Below are positions 39,807 to 46,265 of a DNA stretch of 64,000 bases, one piece after another. Under the pieces are notes generated by a model, which saw only the letters and a program-made list of their open reading frames with translations, made no database searches and was not told the origin of the DNA. The translations under genes were made by a program, and so were the position numbers. The stretch spans positions 491-64,490 of the forward strand of contig NZ_SCHN01000019.1 of assembly GCF_004120195.1 (NCBI RefSeq). Reading direction: 5' to 3'. Positions within the stretch are counted from its first letter, which is position 1. Every line of letters starts with the position of its first letter. This DNA is from Enterovibrio baiacu. Lineage in GTDB: Bacteria > Pseudomonadota > Gammaproteobacteria > Enterobacterales > Vibrionaceae.

Positions 39807-39836
39807 AAACACCAGCAAATTGCTGGTGTTTTTTTG
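39807..39836 (+). terminator. terminator after add
   Basis: The stem AACACCAGCAA/TTGCTGGTGTT with a single-base centre (in practice a small loop) is followed by T7. Confidence 0.85.
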
Positions 39837-39890
39837 AGCGCAGCTGACGTACAATGCCGCCGATTTTTTAACACGCCGGATGAAACGTTC

Positions 39891-40004
39891 ATGTTCGACG
39901 CACTATTTACACTGAATGAAATGGCAGCTGCGGGTCCAGGTCAACTGGCAGCGGCAGCCCTTGCTGTGGTACTGGCTGTATTCAGCCTTGGCAGCGGCGC
40001 GTAA
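39891..40004 (+). CDS. candidate 37-residue membrane peptide
   Basis: A short open frame between the add terminator and another terminator. The peptide begins MFDALFTLNEMAAAGPGQ and continues into an Ala/Val/Leu-rich stretch of about 17 residues, like one membrane segment, ending LGSGA. A -10-like TACAAT lies at 39850-39855 and a GGAT about 9 bp before the ATG, both only moderate. I do not recognise a family. The isolated position with its own terminator 18 bp after the stop is the main support. Confidence 0.4.
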   Translation: MFDALFTLNEMAAAGPGQLAAAALAVVLAVFSLGSGA

Positions 40005-40021
40005 GCGCAAACGCCAGATCG

Positions 40022-40049
40022 AAAAAAGCCGCGAGAGCGGCTTTTTTTT
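40022..40049 (+). terminator. terminator after the 37-residue frame
   Basis: The stem AAGCCGC/GCGGCTT with loop GAGA is followed by T8. Its A-rich left side may also stop transcripts coming from hemN. Confidence 0.85.
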
Positions 40050-40111
40050 GTTTTTGTTCTTTGTCAATGTCGCTGATGTGCGTCGCGATCGCGTTCAATC
40101 ACTCAAGCGCA

Positions 40112-41485
40112 TTAAATCACGCGAGAGAACTGCTGCTGACGTGCACGATCGCGAAGGTAAGTGTCAAAACACATACAGATATTGCGGATCAGTAAACGGC
40201 CTTTCAGCGTCACCTTGATGCTTTTCGCATCCACCTCCACCAGTTCATCATCAACGAAGCACTGAAGCAGCGATAAGTCTTCGGCAAAGTAGGTGTCGAA
40301 TTCGACGTTATACGTGCTTTCAATCGCGGATTTATCGAGATAAAAATTACAAATCAACGACTTGATGACTTCACGGCGCAGCAAATCGTCGCCATCTAGC
40401 ATCACGCCCTTCCATAACGCGTGGCGCTGTTCTTCCACTTGGCCGTAATACTTCTTCAGCTCTTTTTGGTTCTGAGCGTAACAATCACCAATCATGGAAA
40501 TCGCCGAGACACCCAAACCAAGCAGATCACAGTCACCTTGGGTGGTGTAGCCTTGGAAGTTGCGATGAAGGTTGCCTTCTCGCTGAGCGACCGCTAGCTC
40601 GTCCTCTGGCAACGCGAAATGATCCATACCGATAAACTGGTATCCTTCACTCGTCAATGTGCCAATGGTTTGCTCCAGCATGGACAAACGCGCTTGTGGC
40701 GACGGCAAATCCGCATCTTTGATTTTACGCTGTGCCGCAAACAAGGATGGCAGGTGCGCATAGTTGAAAACAGATAAACGTCCCGGCTTCATCTCAAGCA
40801 CTTGCGACAGCGTTTTCGCAAATGTCTCACCGTTTTGATGCGGAAGGCCATAAATCAAATCAAGGTTGGTTGAGCGAAAACCCAAGGTTTTCGCACGGGC
40901 AACCATGTCACGAATGAAGGTTTCATCCTGCTCACGGTTCACCGCTTTCTGTACGGTTTTGTCAAAATCTTGAACGCCGATACTTAAACGGTTAAAGCCT
41001 TCACTGCGCAAGTGATCGAGCATATCCAACTCAATTTCGCGTGGATCGACTTCAATACTGATCTCGGCATTGTCATTCAGTTGGAACTCTTGGCGAAGCA
41101 GCCCCATCAATCGTGAGATTTGCTCTTTGGTCAAAAAGGTTGGCGTGCCACCACCCCAATGCAGTTGTGTCACGTTGCGATCGCGAAGCAGATAAGCGCG
41201 TTGACGAATCTCTTGCTCTAACGCATCTAAATACGCATCGGCTTTGTGCTGATGGCGTGTAATGACTTTATTGCAGCCGCAGTAGTAACAAAGCGTATGA
41301 CAGAAAGGAATGTGAACGTAGAGAGACAGGTTTCTCTCAGGGTACTGGGTACATGCCATGTCAAATTCCGCAGCGGTAAACACTTCATGGAATTCCAGCG
41401 CGGTTGGATAGGAGGTATATCGAGGGCCTGAGTAGTTGTATTTTTCGATCAGACTCTGATCCCAAATGATTTGCTGTTTTGACAT
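40112..41485 (-). CDS. hemN: oxygen-independent coproporphyrinogen III oxidase
   Basis: A radical SAM enzyme that decarboxylates coproporphyrinogen III in heme synthesis without oxygen. The 457-residue protein (same as E. coli) has the cluster motif CHTLCYYCGC, the SAM-binding GGGTPT, and the conserved C terminus RARQQQFSRVI. ATG 41485 restores the standard N terminus MSKQQIIWDQ; the binding site is weak. The leader holds a 10-bp hairpin at 41509-41541. The hemN-yihI region order matches E. coli, with the DUF2489 gene inserted. Confidence 0.97.
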   Translation of the reverse strand: MSKQQIIWDQSLIEKYNYSGPRYTSYPTALEFHEVFTAAEFDMACTQYPERNLSLYVHIPFCHTLCYYCGCNKVITRHQHKADAYLDALEQEIRQRAYLLRDRNVTQLHWGGGTPTFLTKEQISRLMGLLRQEFQLNDNAEISIEVDPREIELDMLDHLRSEGFNRLSIGVQDFDKTVQKAVNREQDETFIRDMVARAKTLGFRSTNLDLIYGLPHQNGETFAKTLSQVLEMKPGRLSVFNYAHLPSLFAAQRKIKDADLPSPQARLSMLEQTIGTLTSEGYQFIGMDHFALPEDELAVAQREGNLHRNFQGYTTQGDCDLLGLGVSAISMIGDCYAQNQKELKKYYGQVEEQRHALWKGVMLDGDDLLRREVIKSLICNFYLDKSAIESTYNVEFDTYFAEDLSLLQCFVDDELVEVDAKSIKVTLKGRLLIRNICMCFDTYLRDRARQQQFSRVI

Positions 41486-41508
41486 GTATATTTCGCCCAA
41501 TATGAACA

Positions 41509-41541
41509 ACCGGAGAGTATTATTTTGCCACACTCTCCGGT
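41509..41541 (-). promoter_or_regulatory. hairpin in the hemN leader
   Basis: Perfect 10-bp arms ACCGGAGAGT and ACTCTCCGGT surround a 13-base A/T-rich loop, 24 bp upstream of the hemN start. On the minus strand no T tract follows, so it is not a classic terminator. It may be an mRNA structure or a protein-binding dyad. Confidence 0.5.
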
Positions 41542-41597
41542 GTCAGATGAATCAATCTCGCTGTGCAACGGTATTTTTGCTGGATAGATCGAAGCGA

Positions 41598-42095
41598 TCA
41601 GCTCGCTAGCGTCCGAATCGGCGTCATCTTTGCACCCGTAAACGCGAGGATTTCTTCAAGTTCGATTTTGATCGCGTCTTGAAGGCGGGTCTCCGCTTTC
41701 ATGCGTTCTAAATCATGACGCATCCTTTCTTTCTTCGGGATGGCCTTTCTGGCGTCACCACGTGGCATGTCCTTGACCACGTCATACAGTTCGTAAAGTG
41801 CAGGAAAGCGCGTCGGGTAATCCACACGCTTTTCTCCCTGTAGGTGATCCATGATCATAAACAAACGGATCGCCGCTTCTGACAAATCACATTGCTCTTG
41901 CAATGTTGCCATCGCTATCACATCAACGCTTTCGATGATCTTGTTATTTCGTTGGGTGATCGCGGCTTTTTGCTGCGCAGCCTGAAAGCGGGTTTGTCGA
42001 CGAAGTTTCGACAACAACCAACCTGCATAACTTGCTAACCCAAGAATAATGACGCCGCCAAGCGCCATAACACCTAAAGGAAGAGTCTCCAACAC
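41598..42095 (-). CDS. DUF2489 membrane-anchored protein
   Basis: A 165-residue protein with one N-terminal membrane segment (about residues 6-28) and a charged helical cytoplasmic part. It starts immediately after the yihI stop codon, so translation is coupled. The family is found mainly in vibrios and relatives; no function is known. Confidence 0.85.
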   Translation of the reverse strand: MLETLPLGVMALGGVIILGLASYAGWLLSKLRRQTRFQAAQQKAAITQRNNKIIESVDVIAMATLQEQCDLSEAAIRLFMIMDHLQGEKRVDYPTRFPALYELYDVVKDMPRGDARKAIPKKERMRHDLERMKAETRLQDAIKIELEEILAFTGAKMTPIRTLAS

Positions 42096-42647
42096 TTACT
42101 CCTGATCGAATTTTAGGTTTTCAAACTCAGCCAACAAATCATCGTCACCACGGCGCGACTTCTTAGCTTTTGGCTGTTCAACTGGCGCTTCTTCTTGCTC
42201 TTCTTCAAGCAAGCCAAGCTGTCCCATCAATGCTTCAATGCGATCCAGTTTCTCATCAACATAAGACTGAAGACCTGCACCAAGCTTCTCGCCATTTTCA
42301 ATACGGTCTAACAACACATTAAGTTGTGCATCGTTTTCCAGCATCTCCAATTCTTTTGCAGCATCAAGGCGACGCACTTTTTTACCTTCCGCTGATTTTG
42401 GATGTGGCTTCTGCTCAACAACCAATGCGATCGGCTTTTTGCTACCAATGCGAGGATCTTTCGCGGCATTGATTTGGCGTTGCTTTTCGACTTTACCGTC
42501 TGAATGGCGAGAGCCTGCTTTCAAACCTTTACGACGGTTTGCGCGTTTGCGTGCCAATGACGCAACGTCTTCTTTGCTCAGCGAGCGCTCGTTAAATTGA
42601 GCGGGGCCTTCTGAGCCGACTTTGCGTGCTTTTTTCTTGCGGGTCAT
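42096..42647 (-). CDS. yihI: Der GTPase-activating protein YihI
   Basis: YihI stimulates the GTPase Der (EngA) and so modulates 50S ribosome assembly. The 183-residue protein has the typical very basic N terminus (MTRKKKARKVG, then RKRANRRKGLKAGSRH) and acidic C-terminal part with the GAGLQSYVDEKLDRIEALM segment. It overlaps the methyltransferase by 4 bp. Position next to a Csr RNA and hemN matches E. coli. Confidence 0.94.
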   Translation of the reverse strand: MTRKKKARKVGSEGPAQFNERSLSKEDVASLARKRANRRKGLKAGSRHSDGKVEKQRQINAAKDPRIGSKKPIALVVEQKPHPKSAEGKKVRRLDAAKELEMLENDAQLNVLLDRIENGEKLGAGLQSYVDEKLDRIEALMGQLGLLEEEQEEAPVEQPKAKKSRRGDDDLLAEFENLKFDQE

Positions 42648-43291
42648 TCGTTTCTCTTCCTCAGTAGAATTACGTCGTTACCAACAAAGTCCACGTCAAG
42701 ACCATCACGATCTGCCAAAAAGCAGAACGTTTCGCGACTAAAAAAACTCACGTGGGTTGGGTCGTTCTTGTAATGCCAGCGTTTAAACGCATCAGCATCA
42801 ATAACGAGCTTGGTCATGATAGCTAACCAGCCTCCAGGCTTAACCAGACTCAGTAACTGTCTCCATTCCTTGTGAGGCAAGTAAAAGTGTTCAATCGCTT
42901 CGGTACAGGTAACGAAATCGTATTGTGCTTCCAACACTGTTGTGTCAGGCGAAAAATACGGATCGTAAATCGACATTGTGTGTCCTTTGTCTGCCAACAT
43001 GCTCGCTAACACGGGGCCTGGTCCACAACCAAAGTCTAAGCCTTGCTTAGACGCTATACCGAGTTTTTCGCTCAGTGGCGTGGCAACGCGACTCAGAAAT
43101 TGGCGATAGCCTTCATCCTCTGCCGAGTTTTCATGCAGGTCGTAATGCGCTTTCTCTTCTTCCGGTGAAAGTCGGCTAGCAGGATCGGCGAAAACCAGTG
43201 AACAAGGCTCACAACGAAAATATCGGCGACGTTTATCCTGCTCAAAATCGACGACATGGGTCGACTGACAAAGCGGGCAATAAAGGGTCAT
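42644..43291 (-). CDS. class I SAM-dependent methyltransferase with N-terminal zinc ribbon
   Basis: A 215-residue protein. Residues about 5-32 carry two Cys pairs (CPLC and CEPC) that suggest a zinc ribbon. Residues about 80-200 are a SAM methyltransferase domain with motif I LDFGCGPGPVL and the acidic CTEAIEHF segment. The substrate is unknown. It heads the operon methyltransferase-yihI-DUF2489, with 4-bp and zero-bp spacings, and lies just downstream of the Csr RNA terminator. Confidence 0.85.
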   Translation of the reverse strand: MTLYCPLCQSTHVVDFEQDKRRRYFRCEPCSLVFADPASRLSPEEEKAHYDLHENSAEDEGYRQFLSRVATPLSEKLGIASKQGLDFGCGPGPVLASMLADKGHTMSIYDPYFSPDTTVLEAQYDFVTCTEAIEHFYLPHKEWRQLLSLVKPGGWLAIMTKLVIDADAFKRWHYKNDPTHVSFFSRETFCFLADRDGLDVDFVGNDVILLRKRNE

Positions 43292-43344
43292 TGGAGATTT
43301 CTACACCAAAGTGAATGGCGGAAATGTATCAGAAAGATGGATAA

Positions 43345-43699
43345 GAAAAAAGCGACAGGCAAGGCCTGTCGCTCTATAGCGTTCTAAAGAACGGATTTTA
43401 CCGTTTTCATCCCTAACAGTAACACCACTTCCCGGTGAACAATGTTCCTTTTGTGATAGGGCTTCCTGCCGTTTTTATTTGAGTTTTACTCGTCAACATC
43501 CTGTTGTCTCCACCATCCTGGCGGGTGTCCTTCTCTCTTCCAGAGAGTGTCCTATCGGCGTTATTCCTTTACACCGCTTGTCATCCTGACAACAAAACGT
43601 CCTGTTCTTTCTAAGGCTCATCCAGAGCCAGCATCCGTTTGTCCGTTACGCACCCTGCGTCATCGTCCTGATGGTCCATTCCGTGTCGTGTTCCCTGTC
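43345..43699 (-). ncRNA. csrC: CsrB/CsrC-family regulatory RNA
   Basis: A minus-strand RNA of about 355 nt that would sequester the translation regulator CsrA. It contains about 20 GGA motifs, many as CAGGA or AGGGA, against five or six expected by chance. Several lie in small hairpin loops, for example CCGCCAGGATGGTGG and TTGTCAGGATGACAA. A promoter TTGTTT-17-TTATCT (43733-43705) gives a start near 43699. The 9-bp stem GCGACAGGC/GCCTGTCGC (43352-43372) plus T6 ends it. The E. coli csrC gene lies between engB and yihI, the same position, hence the symbol; CsrB versus CsrC identity is not settled by sequence alone. Confidence 0.9.
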
Positions 43700-43849
43700 G
43701 ACATAGATAAGTTTACGAGTCTCTCGAAAACAAAACAGGTCATGTTTCACAAAACGCACTAGCCATTTTCAGAGAAATGAAATATCTAACTGAAATGTAG
43801 AACAAAAAAATAAAGTCTGTCATTTTTTCGCGCGTATGACGCATCTCAG

Positions 43850-43867
43850 GATGGTCGATCGCTTACA
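43850..43867 (-). promoter_or_regulatory. candidate UvrY/VarA (GacA) box upstream of the Csr RNA
   Basis: On the minus strand the site reads TGTAAGCGATCGACCATC. The left half matches the GacA-type consensus TGTAAG and the centre is palindromic (CGATCG), while the right half is degenerate. It is centred about 160 bp upstream of the predicted RNA start, similar to the distance known for csrB in enterics. Confidence 0.55.
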
Positions 43868-43895
43868 CGTTGGCGGGAAAAATGCCCAGAAAGAC

Positions 43896-43921
43896 AAAAG
43901 GCAGCTTTCGCTGCCTTTTCG
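43896..43921. terminator. terminator after the cytochrome c4 gene
   Basis: The stem AAGGCAGC/GCTGCCTT with loop TTTC reads on the minus strand into TTTTGTCTTT. It separates the cytochrome gene from the Csr control region. Confidence 0.75.
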
Positions 43922-43964
43922 ATAACGTCACCTTCAATGCCCATTTACGGCATGGGAATGGTGA

Positions 43965-44582
43965 TTAGTGCAAGCCACCCACATAAAGAGAAATCGCTTC
44001 AATCTCTTTATCTGACAGTTTAGAGGCAACGATTTGCATCATGCCGTTCATGTCATTGTTTCGCTGCTTATCACGGAATGCCATCAACTGAGATTTGATG
44101 TAATCAGCATGCTGACCAGAAATTTTCGGGAATCCTGACAACGCAGTGCCGTTACCGCGAGGGCCATGACATGCAATACACGCTGCGATCCCTCGCTCTT
44201 TATCACCAGCGAGATAGAGTTGCTCACCAACAGGGATTGATGATTCAGGTGTGCTACCCGCTTTCGGGGTTTGAATCGCGAAGTATGCGGCGAGATCTGA
44301 CATATCTTCTTCTGAGAGAGGGGCAACCATGCCAGCCATGACAGCATTATTTCGGCCTTGAGCGCCACCAGAGGTCATTCCCAACTTAAAATCTTTAAGT
44401 TGTTTCAAAAGATATTTTTCGTGCTGGCCTGCCAAAACTGGGTTTGCAGCGATGAGGCTGTTACCATCAGCGCCGTGACAAGCTGCGCAAGTGGCTGATT
44501 TTGCTTTACCTGCTTCTGCATCACCCTGTGCATAGGCGGTAAAACTCGCAAGTAAGGTGAGTAATAGCGCTAATTTCTTCAT
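43965..44582 (-). CDS. cytochrome c4 (diheme, periplasmic)
   Basis: A 205-residue precursor with a signal peptide ending AYA (residues 1-18) and two class I cytochrome c domains, each with a CxxCH heme site (CAACH near residue 32 and CIACH near 136) and a distal Met region. Such c4 proteins donate electrons to terminal oxidases, often cbb3 type. It is monocistronic and divergent from engB. Confidence 0.93.
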   Translation of the reverse strand: MKKLALLLTLLASFTAYAQGDAEAGKAKSATCAACHGADGNSLIAANPVLAGQHEKYLLKQLKDFKLGMTSGGAQGRNNAVMAGMVAPLSEEDMSDLAAYFAIQTPKAGSTPESSIPVGEQLYLAGDKERGIAACIACHGPRGNGTALSGFPKISGQHADYIKSQLMAFRDKQRNNDMNGMMQIVASKLSDKEIEAISLYVGGLH

Positions 44583-44731
44583 GACATTCCATTTATAATT
44601 ATCAAGCTTCCGATACCACGATGCTCACGCCATCATGATACAATCATTGAGCAAAAACCGAGCACGGATATTTTACACAATTTCACATAAAAGTAATCAG
44701 TCGACTACATAAAGTCGAGACGGAGTTAACA

Positions 44732-45409
44732 GTGAATCCTTCACTCAACTATCGCAATACCCACTTTATTACCAGTGCACCGGACATTCGTGCCCTGCCT
44801 GCTGATACCGGGACCGAGGTTGCCTTTGCAGGCAGATCGAACGCAGGTAAATCAAGCTCTATTAACAGACTATGTGATCATAAGGGTCTGGTAAAGGTGA
44901 GTAAGACACCAGGTCGCACACAATTAATTAACCTTTTCAAAGTGGATGAGGGATGCCACATCGTTGACTTACCGGGGTATGGCTTTGCACAAGTCCCTCT
45001 GGAAATGAAGAAAAAATGGCAAAAATCCCTTGGGGAATATTTGCAAAAACGTGATCAGCTCAAGGGCTTGGTGGTGCTAATGGACATCCGTCACCCGCTT
45101 AAAGAGCTCGATCAGCAACTGATTTTCTGGGCGGTAGATTCAAATCTTCCCGTTCTTGCCCTGCTCACTAAGTGTGACAAGCTGAAAAGCGGTGCGCGCA
45201 AAGCAGAACTGATGAAAGTGCGTGAAGCGTCAAAAGATTTTGGCGGCGATGTGGAAGTCGAGCTCTACTCATCCCTCAAAGGCATCGGTGTGGATAAACT
45301 GCGCAAGAAGCTTGATGGCTGGTATTTTCCGTATCAAGAAAGCGATGTTGAGACTGATGTCGAAGACAATGCTGGCGCAGCACCAGCAGACGTTGATTCT
45401 GCGGAATAA
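44732..45409 (+). CDS. engB: ribosome biogenesis GTPase YihA/YsxC
   Basis: EngB takes part in late 50S assembly. The 225-residue protein has G1 [10 protein letters not shown]3 DLPGYG and G4 TKCD, with circularly normal order. The start is a GTG (44732) with CGGAG 6 bp upstream. The last 20 residues are acidic and alanine-rich, longer than E. coli. It is convergent with polA and spf, as in E. coli. Confidence 0.96.
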   Translation: MNPSLNYRNTHFITSAPDIRALPADTGTEVAFAGRSNAGKSSSINRLCDHKGLVKVSKTPGRTQLINLFKVDEGCHIVDLPGYGFAQVPLEMKKKWQKSLGEYLQKRDQLKGLVVLMDIRHPLKELDQQLIFWAVDSNLPVLALLTKCDKLKSGARKAELMKVREASKDFGGDVEVELYSSLKGIGVDKLRKKLDGWYFPYQESDVETDVEDNAGAAPADVDSAE

Positions 45410-45426
45410 GCACGTCCCAAATAAAA

Positions 45427-45446
45427 CCCCCACCTCATGGGTGGGG
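45427..45446 (-). terminator. hairpin after engB, terminator-like on the minus strand
   Basis: The 7-bp stem CCCCACC/GGTGGGG (45428-45434 with 45440-45446) is followed on the minus strand by GGTTTTATTT, but by no T run on the plus strand. It would stop leftward transcripts coming from the small-RNA region toward engB. Confidence 0.5.
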
Positions 45447-45590
45447 TAACGGGAGAGAAATAGGAGGTTTTTTTATTCGTTATAGATTCAGTGTCAGCAA
45501 TGATTCTCATCCTCGCAAGTCCACGTCACCCACATCTCACGTTTTTTTGCCTTACTTAACAGGCAGCTAATTTACCCGGCTTTTTAACCT

Positions 45591-45673
45591 CATGATTCAT
45601 CATGTTTTTAGCTATCCAAAATATTCTTATTTTTTTATAAGAATTATCATGATTCGAACATGTTTTTTGGCTA
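45591..45673. repeat. imperfect direct repeat flanking an A/T hairpin
   Basis: CATGATTCATCATGTTTTTAGCTA (24 bp, 45591-45614) recurs in altered form at 45648-45673. Between them lies the hairpin ATTCTTAT-T6-ATAAGAAT (45623-45644). No gene is supported in this part of the 856-bp engB-polA gap. Confidence 0.55.
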
Positions 45674-45708
45674 CAGAATTACTGGAATTGAATTACAGAA
45701 AGCGAGAT

Positions 45709-45812
45709 AAAAAAATGGCCGAACTGAGAGTCAGATCGGCCAGAATCAACGTGGAGATGCACTGTCTTAAACACTACCGCAGTGAGTCTCTACACATTAA
45801 GAATAAGAAGCA
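45709..45812 (-). ncRNA. candidate small RNA beside spf, unnamed
   Basis: A minus-strand unit of about 104 nt with clear ends. A perfect -10 TATAAT is at 45824-45819, with a weak -35 (TTTAAT, 16-bp spacing), giving a start near 45812. It ends at a strong hairpin, TGGCCGA...TCGGCCA with an inner CTGA/TCAG pair, followed by T7 (45742-45709). No start codon with a binding site is seen inside. A vibrio small RNA near spf (VSsrna24) has been described; I cannot tell from memory whether this is the same. Confidence 0.65.
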
Positions 45813-45967
45813 GTGGTCATTATAGCGTCAACACTGACAAATTAAAGTATTTACTCTAATTTAGTTTGCACAAACAGGTTTACACACCGAGAAAAACGGT
45901 TAAACCATTATTAAATAACAGTTTTATGGGGATTAAAGAGACGGGAATGACGTTGGGTTTTCCACAT

Positions 45968-46075
45968 AAAAAATGCCCCGGTCGACATACATCGACCGGG
46001 GCTGCTGAATCAGCTAAATCCAATAACGTGAAACAAAAGGTCTGAAAGATAGAACATCTTACCTCTGTACCCTAC
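45968..46075 (-). ncRNA. spf: Spot 42 RNA
   Basis: The first 40 bases on the minus strand, starting GTAGGGTACAGAGGTAAGAT at 46075, are identical to E. coli Spot 42, and later parts (TTCACGT, GGATTT, GCTGA) align too. The stem GCCCCGGTCGA/TCGACCGGGGC plus T6 terminates it. Spot 42 is a CRP-repressed riboregulator of carbon and central metabolism genes that uses Hfq. It lies 190 bp downstream of polA, its standard position. Confidence 0.97.
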
Positions 46076-46183
46076 GCGAATAACTGTATACCAAATGTTC
46101 GATTAAGAAAACCCTTTACGTAATTTTTTTTCATAAAATTATAAAAAAGAACATGATATGTATTCATCTTGTTTCATTAGGTC

Positions 46184-46216
46184 GAAAAAAAAGCCCACTT
46201 GCGTGGACTTTTTTCG
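46184..46216 (-). terminator. terminator after polA
   Basis: On the minus strand the stem GTCCAC/GTGGGC (one U-G pair) with loop GCAA is followed by T8. It separates polA from spf. Confidence 0.8.
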
Positions 46217-46265
46217 CTTTAAACTTTAAGTGGCAGCTGATAGAAAACCGCTGAGGAGCTTGGTT

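Noticed and set aside
41541-41575. FNR box upstream of hemN
   Set aside because: Only one half-site (TTGAT) is present; the other half does not match ATCAA.
43547-43762. 71-codon plus-strand frame
   Set aside because: It is antisense to the Csr RNA and its promoter.
45592-45825. 77-codon plus-strand frame in the engB-polA gap
   Set aside because: It runs through repeats and antisense to the candidate small RNA, with no binding site.
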